Origin: Candidatus Kapaibacterium sp.
GTDB taxonomy: Bacteria > Bacteroidota > Ignavibacteria > Kapaibacteriales > NICIL-2
NCBI GenBank assembly: GCA_026003475.1
Contig: BPHJ01000001.1
Span: 549,189 to 613,188 of the forward strand
Direction: 5' to 3'
DNA: 64,000 nt
Below are positions 45,231 through 53,670 of this stretch, in pieces. Each line of letters begins with the position of its first letter. Position 1 is the stretch's first letter. A program made the translations under genes and the position numbers. The notes beneath the pieces are model-generated. The model was not told where the DNA came from. It did no database searches and worked only from the letters and a program-made list of their open reading frames with translations.

Positions 45231-46414
45231 GGGTGCTGTACCTGCGGACCGATTTCTACGGTGCACAGACCGACGGTGGATCGTTCACGATGCAGAAAGG
45301 GATCCTCGCCGGTCTCCGTGCCTGCGGAGTTGATGTTGTTGTTGTCACAAGTTGTCCTGCACCGGAGCATGGGGATATTCCGGTTCATGTGATCCCATAT
45401 AGCCGCAGCATGATGAACCTTCCGGAAGTTTTCAGCATTGCCCATAATCATCGCGTACTCAAAGAGATTGCCCCGCTCCTCAAGCGCTACACGCCTGATG
45501 TCATCTACCAACGGCACAGCAGCCATAACATCACCGGTGCAATGATTCACCGCCGCTATGGTGTGCCATACATTCTCCAATTTGATGGGTCGGAAGTCTG
45601 GATGAAAACGCACTGGAGTCAGACGTACTTCCCGGCTATGCTCGCGAATGCGGAGCGTATCGCGCTTGGCTGTGCAGCGCTGGTGACGGTGGTCTCTGAA
45701 GCGATGCGGCGCATGGCAACCGATGCTGGTGCAGATGCCGATCGTATTGTCGTTGTACCCAACGGTGTGGATATCGAGCAATTTTCGCCCAAAGTACGAC
45801 CGCATCCACTTCGGCAGGAGCGGGGATGGAATGATGCGATCGTTGTTGGCTTCGTTGGCACATTCGACCAGTGGCATGGAGCCGATGTTCTGGCACACGC
45901 GCTTGCAATTGCTGCTCAGCGGAACCCATCGCTGCGTGCTCTGTTCGTTGGTGATGGTGCAATGCACGGTGCGGTGATGAGGATCATCGATCGGGCCGGA
46001 ATGTCTGATCGTGTTGCATTTGTCGGGCGTGTCCGACACGACCACGTGCCAGCATACCTGGCGGCGTGCGATATTCTTGCTGTGCCCACCGTTCCAAACC
46101 CCGATGGGACGGAATTCTTCGGTTCACCAACAAAGCTCTTTGAGTACATGGCGATGGGAAAAGCCATCATTGCAACGCCGCTCGGACAGGTCCGAACGAT
46201 TATCCGCGATGGAGAGACGGGACTCTGGTGCGAAGCTGGTGACGCAGCATCGTTAGCAGAGTGTATCGTCGCTCTGGCTGCAAATCCTGCACTTCGCCAG
46301 CGGCTTGGCCAAGCAGCTCTCGAGGAAGCGACGAAGAATCATTCTTGGTTGGCGCGTGCGCGCACGTTGATCGGTGCATGGGAAAATGTTCTCCGCTCCA
46401 AGTCCACACTGTGA
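45227..46414 (+). CDS. Family 4 glycosyltransferase
   Basis: 395 aa from ATG 45227 (ATGA overlap with the upstream gene). GT-B fold: N-terminal GGSFTMQKGILAGLRACG (acceptor domain) and C-terminal donor domain with VVPNGVDIEQFSP, VGFVGTFDQWHGADVLAHAL and the EX7E-type PNPDGTEFFGSPTKLFEYMAMGKAIIA. Probably acts in LPS or exopolysaccharide assembly. Its final 76 nt overlap a convergent ABC ATPase gene. Confidence 0.93.
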   Translation: MRVLYLRTDFYGAQTDGGSFTMQKGILAGLRACGVDVVVVTSCPAPEHGDIPVHVIPYSRSMMNLPEVFSIAHNHRVLKEIAPLLKRYTPDVIYQRHSSHNITGAMIHRRYGVPYILQFDGSEVWMKTHWSQTYFPAMLANAERIALGCAALVTVVSEAMRRMATDAGADADRIVVVPNGVDIEQFSPKVRPHPLRQERGWNDAIVVGFVGTFDQWHGADVLAHALAIAAQRNPSLRALFVGDGAMHGAVMRIIDRAGMSDRVAFVGRVRHDHVPAYLAACDILAVPTVPNPDGTEFFGSPTKLFEYMAMGKAIIATPLGQVRTIIRDGETGLWCEAGDAASLAECIVALAANPALRQRLGQAALEEATKNHSWLARARTLIGAWENVLRSKSTL

Positions 46415-47010
46415 GTACACAACGCCAGATCTGAGGCAACGTTTGTCGCGATGATGATAATTGCCGATGATGCATGCCGACGTATCCACCGTTCCATGAC
46501 TGCGATACCGTCGGTGTCGAGATTCGAACTTGGTTCATCGAGGAGCACCAGGGGTGGGTTGCCGATGAAGGCAAGCAGTAGCTTCAGACGCTGGACGATA
46601 CCGGAGGAAAGCTCGCTGATGCGATGGTGGTAGTAACGGTCCAAGCCAGATTCGGCAAGGCACTCATCGAGTGCAGAGCGGGGTGGATAGTAGCGGCGGC
46701 AGTTGCAGTGGAACTCGATGTGCTCGCCGACGCTGAGTTCGCTGTAGAGTGCAATTGCCGGAGCAGTAATGCCGCATTGTTGCCGTCGCCAGAATGGATC
46801 GCTACTGCGGCCATTTGCGCAGGCAAATTCAACCGTGCCGTGTGTTGGAAGGAGTAGTCCCGCCACGATGCGAAGAAGAGTGGATTTGCCGCTCCCATTT
46901 CTGCCAATGCAACCAAGCACGGTCCCTCCTTCGATGGCGAACGAAAGGTCCTCGAAGACGAGCGTTGTGCCATAGCGATGGGAGAGGTGCTCAACGCGAA
47001 GTTCGATCAC
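46339..47010 (-). CDS. ABC transporter ATP-binding protein (orphan)
   Basis: 223 aa. Walker A GRNGSGKS (at ~35-42), a Q-loop region with RRQQCGITAPAIALY, a degenerate signature ELSSGIVQRLKL in place of LSGGQ, and Walker B LVLLDEPSSNLD. Closest in form to small export ATPases such as CcmA-like heme exporters. No permease gene is adjacent, so the partner must be elsewhere or absent. It shares 4 nt with the metalloprotease gene upstream of it on the same strand, and 76 nt with the convergent glycosyltransferase. Confidence 0.85.
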   Translation of the reverse strand: MIELRVEHLSHRYGTTLVFEDLSFAIEGGTVLGCIGRNGSGKSTLLRIVAGLLLPTHGTVEFACANGRSSDPFWRRQQCGITAPAIALYSELSVGEHIEFHCNCRRYYPPRSALDECLAESGLDRYYHHRISELSSGIVQRLKLLLAFIGNPPLVLLDEPSSNLDTDGIAVMERWIRRHASSAIIIIATNVASDLALCTHSVDLERRTFSHAPINVRARANQE

Positions 47011-48698
47011 GGCAGCACAGCCAGCTTTGTTACGATTGTCTGCCCGCCGGCTTCGATGAGAACCAGGAATACCCCCTGCCGTGGGAATGCTTCATCGGTC
47101 AGCGCGATGCGAAGGCTCCGTTTGTTTGCCGCGTTGAGTGTGACGGGAGCTTGGCTTCGCCAAACGCCAATACCTTCGCTGGTGAGTAATGTGACTGTGG
47201 CTTGCTGGCCGGTATGGGCTGCATCGGGAACAGGGAGGATCAATTCCGAATGCAGGGAGCGAATCAGCGGATTCGGCGTCGGCACTTGCTCGGCAGCAAC
47301 GGTCAATCCACCGCGGACGACCAAAAAATCACAGTTGCGGTCAAGGATTCGCGTACAGAAGTAGGGCGAAGTGCCAAGCCGTTCGCCAGAGGTGCGATCG
47401 ATGCGTACGCTGTAGTCGGTGCTTACCCGTGCATCCACCGCCAACTGGCGAATGTCTGGATTGGATGCGATAAAGTCGGCAGTATCGGGCGTCGAGTGGG
47501 GATCCGTCGGCGGTAAGGTGGCACGCAGCAGTTTGAACTGCAGGGGATACAGCGAGATTGTTCGCATCCATGCTGGCTCGCGGTAGTGTTGGTCGTCGGC
47601 AGTGTTGTCGGGTTCGAGAACGGGAAGGATCGCCGCATCGAGGAAATAGCCATCCCGTGCGCGCCAACCGGTCCAGTACAACCATGGAAGCATCTGACAC
47701 CACAGGCTGCGGAAGTCGCGTCCCCGTACCGCAACAACGCTATCGAGCGCAATCGCAGGATGGCTGCACTTGCCGATTCCTTCCCACCATGATCGGATTG
47801 CATCGTCCCCGAGGGTGAGCGCAAGGTAACGCACAACGATGGAGTACCCGTAACTTCCCTCGATACTTCGATCGCAGCTCAGGCAGTAGAGCGTTGGATT
47901 CCGGAAAAGCTGGCGGACATACTGGGTGTAGTTTGTAATCGAGGGAAAGGCACGTTGTTCGATCCAGACGCTGGTCATCTCGTAGTAGGTTGGGCTTTCG
48001 CCGTAGGCATAGCCGTATTGCACGACATGGTGGAATTCATGAAAGCAAGTGATGGCAAGCGCGGTGTAGCTTGTGTCCGTGTATGTTGCACGCTTGATTG
48101 TCTGTCCGATGGAGTCGCGGTTGCTGTAATCGTTGTCGAGCAGGATGAAGGCCGTGGACACTGTTCCGCCGCAGGAGCTTGGGAGAAGATCTTCGGCGAA
48201 TGTTGCTCCATACAAACCATACTGGCCCAGGTCGCGGTCGTCGAAGTAGAATCCGGGTGTTCGGCCGAGCTGAACAAGGTACACGTCCCATGAGCTGGTG
48301 TCCACGTAGTCACGGGGCGGGATGCGATAGCCGAGTGTATCAATGGCGAAGTGGTAGGCAGCATCCATGTAGAATGCCGCCGAGTCCACAAAATCTGGGA
48401 TGCCGTTGCGATCGAGATCGGTCGAAGGGACAGCGTTGAGCCCAAGTGTGTCGTAGTGAATGCGGAAAAGTCCGCTCGGGCTGAGAATGGAAAATTGCAT
48501 ACGCGGTCGGATCCGCGTTTGGAGGGTAGGGGATTTGCTGGTGATGTGGGAGAGACAGCTCACTCGAGGTGGATCAGGCTGAGCATGCCCGCTGACGGGA
48601 AACACAACCGCAAACATTGCCGCGACCGTGAATACCCAGCGCCAAGAACCAGACACGGCTGGTGAGCTTATTTGAACATTTCTTTGATCATCCCCCAC
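47007..48698 (-). CDS. Secreted putative metalloprotease (MXAN_6640-like) with T9SS-type C-terminus
   Basis: 563 aa with a signal peptide (VFTVAAMFAVVFPVSGHAQ). FRIHYDTLGLNAVP and DLDRNGIPDFVDSAAFYMD (calcium-loop-like) precede the HExxH-type zinc motif CFHEFHHVVQYGYAYGE (HEFHH) with a downstream EMTSVWIEQ as possible third ligand. This matches an uncharacterised family of putative metalloproteases. The last ~80 residues, ending in GVFLVLIEAGGQTIVTKLAVL, resemble a type IX secretion sorting domain. Start overlaps the FN3-like gene by 31 nt. Activity is predicted, not shown. Confidence 0.75.
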   Translation of the reverse strand: MGDDQRNVQISSPAVSGSWRWVFTVAAMFAVVFPVSGHAQPDPPRVSCLSHITSKSPTLQTRIRPRMQFSILSPSGLFRIHYDTLGLNAVPSTDLDRNGIPDFVDSAAFYMDAAYHFAIDTLGYRIPPRDYVDTSSWDVYLVQLGRTPGFYFDDRDLGQYGLYGATFAEDLLPSSCGGTVSTAFILLDNDYSNRDSIGQTIKRATYTDTSYTALAITCFHEFHHVVQYGYAYGESPTYYEMTSVWIEQRAFPSITNYTQYVRQLFRNPTLYCLSCDRSIEGSYGYSIVVRYLALTLGDDAIRSWWEGIGKCSHPAIALDSVVAVRGRDFRSLWCQMLPWLYWTGWRARDGYFLDAAILPVLEPDNTADDQHYREPAWMRTISLYPLQFKLLRATLPPTDPHSTPDTADFIASNPDIRQLAVDARVSTDYSVRIDRTSGERLGTSPYFCTRILDRNCDFLVVRGGLTVAAEQVPTPNPLIRSLHSELILPVPDAAHTGQQATVTLLTSEGIGVWRSQAPVTLNAANKRSLRIALTDEAFPRQGVFLVLIEAGGQTIVTKLAVLP

Positions 48699-49087
48699 GT
48701 GCGCCGGACCGTGCTCAAGTTGTGGGTGACTGCTGTCGAGGCGGTGTAAGCAAGAGAATTGTCGCTGCCGACAATCCGTAATCGGTAGTAGTACACCGTT
48801 CCACTTGGGGTCGGGTTCTGCGATCCTTTGCCGAGGACGTCGTTGTCCACGTAGCGATAGGTTGTCCCGCTTCCTTTGGGATCGAGCGATGCAATCAGTG
48901 TCCAGTTTCGATTATCCGTCGAACGCTCGATATCGTAGCGGAGCACGTTCTGCTCCTGCGTCGGTTTCCACTCGACGGTAATCGAACGGCCATCGCTCCG
49001 CGCGGTAAAAAACTCCATTGTTGCCTCCACTGCAACCGCGAGCACGGCAAGTGCGCAGAACAAGAGTGCGTAGCAAACGACTTTCAT
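48668..49087 (-). CDS. Exported fibronectin type III-like small protein
   Basis: 139 aa from ATG 49087 with a signal peptide (VVCYALLFCALAVLAVAV). The body resembles one FN3 domain: SDGRSITVEWKPTQEQNVLRYDIERST, YRYVDNDV, GTVYYYRLRIVGSDNS. Such single-domain proteins are usually cell-surface or periplasmic binding modules. It is the first gene of a minus-strand group with the metalloprotease (31-nt overlap). Upstream extension to 49159 has no signal and is rejected. Confidence 0.7.
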   Translation of the reverse strand: MKVVCYALLFCALAVLAVAVEATMEFFTARSDGRSITVEWKPTQEQNVLRYDIERSTDNRNWTLIASLDPKGSGTTYRYVDNDVLGKGSQNPTPSGTVYYYRLRIVGSDNSLAYTASTAVTHNLSTVRRTWGMIKEMFK

Positions 49088-49094
49088 AGTGTCG

Positions 49095-49102
49095 CAAATA
49101 TA
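49095..49102 (-). promoter_or_regulatory. Candidate -7 element of the FN3-like gene
   Basis: Minus-strand TATATTTG matches TAnnTTTG exactly and ends 7 nt before the ATG at 49087, so the transcript would be nearly leaderless if this box is used. No clear -33 box. Confidence 0.3.
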
Positions 49103-49128
49103 TTGCAGCGTCCATAAACCGATTGCGA

Positions 49129-50211
49129 ATGATTCCGCATTCAACAGTAGATGTTGCAATCATCGGCAGTGGCATCGCAGGAATGGCACTTGCTGATGCT
49201 CTCCGTAGGCGCGATGTTCAGGTTGCGGTGTTTGGCTCACCTGAACGCAGTGCTGTGTCGCGCGGTGCTGGCCTGATCTCACCGGTAGCTGGCTTGCGCT
49301 TTGGTATTCTCGAAAAATGGCAGCAGTGGTGGGACGCTGCAATTCGGCTTTACCAGCGCTACGATGCTGTTGAACCGATCCGATGCCTGCGACTGCTTTA
49401 CCGCGACGACGAGGTGCGATTCTGGAATCGGAAACATGCAGCGCTTGCCGGGGAAGGTGTTGCGCATCCGACAGCACTACCGGCATGGATTGCCGAGATT
49501 GTTGCGCCCGCACAGACAAGCATCGAGATTACCACCGCCGCGCGCATTCGAGCAGCTCGTGTTCTCGATAGGTTGATTGCACAGCTTGCTGCAACGGGAA
49601 GCTTCCACGCTCGAACAGTAGCTGGATCGGACATAGTGACTCGGGAAGGCAGCGTGAACGTCTGTGGCATCGAGTGTGCCCATGTTGTATTCTGCGAAGG
49701 CGCGTGGATGGCGGGCAATGCGTTGTTTGCGTGGATCCCGCCCATGTTCGCGCGCGGGCAGCGCATTCGTGGTCGCATTGAGGGCGTGTGCGTGGATGAC
49801 ACGGTGTGGCTAAGTATTCGTGGGAGAAGTCTGGTGCTCGAACCGCCGAACCTGTTCTCCTATGGATCGAGCTACGATTGGTTGTCCGTGGAGCCGGCTG
49901 TCGAGAATGCATCAACTGGCCATCTCTACGAAGAACTGACAGCCATCCTGCGAGCAAGAGTTCACATCGAGCACGTGTGGGGTGGTGTCCGTCCGATTGT
50001 CGCAGATTTACGTCCGGTCATTGGCAAACATCCGCAGTGGAGCTGTGTGTGGATTTTCAATGGGCTTGGCTCACGAGGATTGCTCTTGGCGCCGTTCCTT
50101 GCCGAATACCTGGCGAATGCAATGGTGGCTGGATCGTCCATTCCATCGGAGTGGAATGTTGAACGATTTGCCGATCGTATCAACCAGTGTAGCAATGCTG
50201 ACACCGCATGA
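49129..50211 (+). CDS. FAD-dependent amino acid oxidase-like oxidoreductase (DAO family)
   Basis: 360 aa from ATG 49129 (a TTG at 49123 adds two residues). N-terminal dinucleotide motif VAIIGSGIAGMALADALRRR and the DAO-type SRGAGLISPVAGLRFG; C-terminal GGVRPIVADLRPVIGKHPQWSC and FNGLGSRGLLLAPFLAE fit the glycine/D-amino acid oxidase family and the C-terminal part of MnmC. Oxidises a secondary or primary amine; substrate unknown. mnmM (a tRNA wobble uridine enzyme) follows 117 nt downstream, which may be coincidence or hint at an MnmC-like role. Confidence 0.85.
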   Translation: MIPHSTVDVAIIGSGIAGMALADALRRRDVQVAVFGSPERSAVSRGAGLISPVAGLRFGILEKWQQWWDAAIRLYQRYDAVEPIRCLRLLYRDDEVRFWNRKHAALAGEGVAHPTALPAWIAEIVAPAQTSIEITTAARIRAARVLDRLIAQLAATGSFHARTVAGSDIVTREGSVNVCGIECAHVVFCEGAWMAGNALFAWIPPMFARGQRIRGRIEGVCVDDTVWLSIRGRSLVLEPPNLFSYGSSYDWLSVEPAVENASTGHLYEELTAILRARVHIEHVWGGVRPIVADLRPVIGKHPQWSCVWIFNGLGSRGLLLAPFLAEYLANAMVAGSSIPSEWNVERFADRINQCSNADTA

Positions 50212-50328
50212 TGATCGGGCAGCACGAGCACTCCAACACGCTACATATTGCTGCAGAAGTGCTGTCGGTAGAGAAGATGCTGCCCATCGGCACTCAAATC
50301 TGCCACATTCGTTCATGATGAGTTGTCC

Positions 50329-50910
50329 ATGATACTCCCAACGATTGTCGAATGGTCGCACTGGATTATCCGCCGAGTGCTTCGAGCTGGCGACGCTGCC
50401 TTGGATGCAACCGTCGGAAATGGACACGATCTGGTGATGATGGCATCGTGTGTGGCGCCGAACGGATTGGTCATTGGCTGCGATGTCCAGCATGCTGCAC
50501 TCGACCGTGCCCGACGTCACGCTCAGGAGCAGCATCTGGGTCACCTCGTCCGCTTGTACAACCAGTCCCACGAGCACATTGACCGCATCTGTGTAAACGA
50601 GGGCATCAACACAGTGCAGGCGATTATGTACAATCTTGGTTACCTTCCCGGCGGTGACAAGGCAATCCGAACACAGGTGCAGACGACGCTTGCATCGCTG
50701 GAAAAAGCGCGGAGCTTCCTTGCACCAGGTGGAGTGATGACCATCGTATGCTATCGCGGTCATGGTGGCGGTGAGGACGAAACCGAAGCCGTTCGGGCAT
50801 GGTGTTTGGCGCTTCCGCCGGAGCAATACGAATGCTCCCTCTATGCACCGTTGCACTCTGCTGCAGCACCAATTGGATTGGCAGTTGCTCGCCGTTCTAC
50901 TCGGCAATGA
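50329..50910 (+). CDS. mnmM: tRNA 5-(aminomethyl)uridine methyltransferase MnmM-like
   Basis: 193 aa from ATG 50329 (TTG 50323 adds two). Class I SAM methyltransferase of the pfam 'rRNA methylase'/YtqB group: LDATVGNGHDLVMMAS (SAM motif I), VIGCDVQHAALDRAR, then the highly diagnostic IMYNLGYLPGGDKAIRTQ and TTLASLEKA. MnmM completes mnm5 modification at U34 in bacteria lacking the MnmC methyltransferase domain. Its end overlaps a small convergent gene by 14 nt. Confidence 0.9.
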   Translation: MILPTIVEWSHWIIRRVLRAGDAALDATVGNGHDLVMMASCVAPNGLVIGCDVQHAALDRARRHAQEQHLGHLVRLYNQSHEHIDRICVNEGINTVQAIMYNLGYLPGGDKAIRTQVQTTLASLEKARSFLAPGGVMTIVCYRGHGGGEDETEAVRAWCLALPPEQYECSLYAPLHSAAAPIGLAVARRSTRQ

Positions 50911-51139
50911 TCTCGTAGGGATCGAGCCGTTCGTCAATGACCAATCGAATTTTTCCGTGAGGAGTGTCGAACCAGATCAGGTCTTCGCCGCGCGGCTGCA
51001 CGAGCTGTTCTTTCCGACAGTCGCACAGCCACTGGTAAAGCGAAGGGGAAACAACCAGCGCATGGGGCGGCGTTCCGTGCTCACGGATGTATTCTTCGAT
51101 GCGGGCAAAGATTTCGTCGTAGGCGTCGAAGAAGTTCAC
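50897..51139 (-). CDS. Small protein of unknown function
   Basis: 80 aa, acidic and aromatic-rich (MNFFDAYDEIFARIEEYIRE, DLIWFDTPHGKIRLVIDE). It begins 6 nt after the glyA stop and probably shares its transcript. No family recognised; the fold looks alpha/beta. Codon use resembles neighbours, and its length and position favour a real gene over chance, but support is modest. Overlaps mnmM by 14 nt on the opposite strand. Confidence 0.55.
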   Translation of the reverse strand: MNFFDAYDEIFARIEEYIREHGTPPHALVVSPSLYQWLCDCRKEQLVQPRGEDLIWFDTPHGKIRLVIDERLDPYEIIAE

Positions 51140-51145
51140 GGTGCA

Positions 51146-52576
51146 TCAGAGGCGTTCTGAAACTTTTTTGAGCTGTTCGCTGGCACTTGCCAGAAGTGAA
51201 CTGACGCTTTCGAGCGCGCGGCGAGTAGCCGTACTGACTTGGTCCTTGATGTCGGCCAGCGTATCGCTGCTGGAGGTGTGCGCAAGTTCTGGATACAGGG
51301 GAAAAGCGCGGCAGAATTCCGCAACCTCCTGGCGAATACGCTCGAGCATGTCGGGATTGGTGCGATGCTGGAGGGCACGATCAATCCACTCGGCAATCGT
51401 TCGCATCTGGGGTTCTTTCATGCCGCGAGTTGTCATTGCAGGTGTTCCCAAGCGAATACCACTGGTGACCAATGGCGGTTGTGTATCAAAGGGCACAGCA
51501 TTCTTGTTGCAGGTGATGCCCGCTTTGTCGAGCGCGGTCTCAGCCTCTTTGCCCGTGATACCTTTCGAGCGGAGATCAACGAGCATCAGGTGGTTGTCTG
51601 TCCCACCGCTGACGATCGTGTAGCCCCGTTCGATGAGCGCTTGGGCGAGCGCTTGCGCATTCCGAATGACTTGGCGAGCGTACTCTATGTAGGGTTCTTG
51701 GAGACATTCACCGAAGGCAACGGCTTTTGCTGCGATTACATGCATGAGCGGTCCTCCCTGGATGCCGGGCATCACCCACGAGTCAATGAGTTCTCCCATT
51801 TTCTTGAGGCGTCCACTTTTGGGTGCAACCTGTCCGAAAGGATTGTCCACGTTTCTTCCCAGAAGAATCAATCCCCCACGCGGTCCGCGAAGCGTTTTGT
51901 GTGTGGTCGAGGTGACAACATCGCAGTAGGGGATCGGTGATTGCAGCAGTCCGGCTGCGATGAGTCCGGCAGGGTGGGCAATGTCGGCCATCAAGAAAGC
52001 ACCGACCCGATCGGCAATTTGCCGGAAGGCAGCATAATCAATCTCGCGTGAATATGCCGATGCGCCGACGGTGATCATACGCGGTCGGTGTTCGAGGGCA
52101 AGCTGCTCGACGTGATTGTAGTCAATTCGTCCCGTCTCCGGATGAACGCCGTAGGCAACGAAGCGGTACATTCGACCAGAAAAGTTCACCGGTGATCCAT
52201 GCGTCAGGTGCCCACCGTGAGCAAGGTCCATGCCAAGGACGGTATCGCCCGGCTGCAGGTACGTAAAGTACACCGCCATGTTTGCGCTGGAGCCGCTGTG
52301 GGGCTGGACGTTTGCGTACTCAGCACCAAAGAGCGCTTTGGCACGTTCGATGGCGAGCGTTTCGGCAACGTCCACCCACTCACACCCGCCGTAGTAGCGA
52401 CGGCCGGGATACCCTTCGGCGTACTTGTTGGTGAGTATGCTCCCTTGCGCTTGCATGACTGCAAGCGAGGTGAAATTTTCCGATGCAATGAGTTCGATTT
52501 TGTCCCGTTGACGCTCAAACTCACCGAGCAACGCTGCATAGAGTTCTGGGTCAACAGCACGTACGAGGTCGTACAT
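51146..52576 (-). CDS. glyA: Serine hydroxymethyltransferase with C-terminal extension
   Basis: 476 aa, ~50 longer than typical bacterial SHMT. The core is canonical: [54 protein letters not shown], the PLP-lysine motif [13 protein letters not shown] and [12 protein letters not shown]. It interconverts serine and glycine, loading one-carbon units on tetrahydrofolate. The normal end lies at about [10 protein letters not shown] (residue ~428). A further ~48-residue amphipathic helix-like tail ([20 protein letters not shown]) follows and has no recognised function. Confidence 0.96.
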   Translation of the reverse strand: MYDLVRAVDPELYAALLGEFERQRDKIELIASENFTSLAVMQAQGSILTNKYAEGYPGRRYYGGCEWVDVAETLAIERAKALFGAEYANVQPHSGSSANMAVYFTYLQPGDTVLGMDLAHGGHLTHGSPVNFSGRMYRFVAYGVHPETGRIDYNHVEQLALEHRPRMITVGASAYSREIDYAAFRQIADRVGAFLMADIAHPAGLIAAGLLQSPIPYCDVVTSTTHKTLRGPRGGLILLGRNVDNPFGQVAPKSGRLKKMGELIDSWVMPGIQGGPLMHVIAAKAVAFGECLQEPYIEYARQVIRNAQALAQALIERGYTIVSGGTDNHLMLVDLRSKGITGKEAETALDKAGITCNKNAVPFDTQPPLVTSGIRLGTPAMTTRGMKEPQMRTIAEWIDRALQHRTNPDMLERIRQEVAEFCRAFPLYPELAHTSSSDTLADIKDQVSTATRRALESVSSLLASASEQLKKVSERL

Positions 52577-52605
52577 TCACCATCACAGAAACAGTTCAAC
52601 AAAAT

Positions 52606-53559
52606 CTACCGTGACACTACCAGCAGCAGTGTCTGGCGGGTGTGGCTTGTGTGGTAGCGTACCAGGTACACACCATTTGCCAAAGACGAAACAGGAAGAG
52701 CGATCGCGTCACCAGCACCAATGTTGGCCAGACGATACGAGGCAATAACCTCACCGCGGCTGGTGCAAATCTCGATTGCTGCCTGCGGTGCAAGCGCGTT
52801 GCGTGGCACATGGAGAATCGCAACATCTGTCGCCGGATTGGGAGCAAGCGTCCATTGATCGAGCAGGGGTTGATCGCTAACCGACCCAAGCGGCACTTCG
52901 AAGCATTGCGCTGTTCCGGTAGTGTCGCTGGCAGGAACAAAGCAGTTGAGCGTCGCTGACGCTGGTCGGTTGAGTGTTCCCTGACCGATGATGACCGACC
53001 ACCATGGCTCGGGCTGGGTTGTCTGTGATCGCCGAACCGAGGTCAGGCTCGCTCCTAAGAGTATCGAGCCAGCATAGCGCTGCCGAAATGAACGGAATAC
53101 CGAATCAGCCGCAAGCTTGCGGACCATTACATCACTGTTCATGAACGTTGCTGGTAGCGCTTGCTCGCCGCGCATCTGGGAAAGTGTATCCAGACCCGGA
53201 AACCCAAAGAGTGGGACTGCTTGGTATATGATGAACAGCTTGACGACGGCATAGAAGATGACCGTATCGCGGAGATCAGCAGTGCGGCCACGAACGGAGT
53301 AAAGCCAGACCGTGTTTGTCCCGCGATCGAAGCTGAAATTCAGTGAGAGCGATTGTCCAGTTGAACCGCCCAAACCTGCCAGGAGCGTTGTATCACCTGT
53401 CGTGAAAATGCCGTCGGCACCGTCAACAGTGATCCCGCTCTGTGTGGCTGCTTGCACCGCGGTGCCCAATCCCTCCGCAGCAGTGAAGGGAGACAGAACT
53501 TGACTCCACAGCGATGCTGTGCAGAGAGCCAGGAGCATGAGCATCGAGACCTGCGCCAT
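52606..53559 (-). CDS. Secreted protein with T9SS type A sorting domain
   Basis: 317 aa with a signal peptide (MLMLLALCTASLWS). The N-terminal ~210 residues are beta-rich with no recognised family. The C-terminal ~75 residues (WTLAPNPATDVAILHVPR, then NGVYLVRYHTS) are a classical type IX secretion sorting domain, so the protein is predicted to be exported through the outer membrane and attached to the surface or released. It lies upstream of glyA on the same strand with 29 nt between. Confidence 0.8.
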   Translation of the reverse strand: MAQVSMLMLLALCTASLWSQVLSPFTAAEGLGTAVQAATQSGITVDGADGIFTTGDTTLLAGLGGSTGQSLSLNFSFDRGTNTVWLYSVRGRTADLRDTVIFYAVVKLFIIYQAVPLFGFPGLDTLSQMRGEQALPATFMNSDVMVRKLAADSVFRSFRQRYAGSILLGASLTSVRRSQTTQPEPWWSVIIGQGTLNRPASATLNCFVPASDTTGTAQCFEVPLGSVSDQPLLDQWTLAPNPATDVAILHVPRNALAPQAAIEICTSRGEVIASYRLANIGAGDAIALPVSSLANGVYLVRYHTSHTRQTLLLVVSR

Positions 53560-53670
53560 AGTTATGCTTGTGTATGTGCCAATTACAACGTGAAACTACG
53601 AAAGAGCATACCAGATGCGCGAGAGCACGGGTGGTAATTTGCAATCCATGTTCGATACTCAATAATCGCT

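Noticed and set aside
49129..50910. The DAO oxidoreductase as true MnmC partner of mnmM
   Set aside because: Family similarity is generic and the genes are 117 nt apart; kept only as a possibility.
50071..50937. Long minus-strand frame (288 codons) opposite the DAO-family and mnmM genes
   Set aside because: Overlaps two well-supported plus-strand genes, has His/Cys/Arg-rich composition and no domain; antisense shadow.
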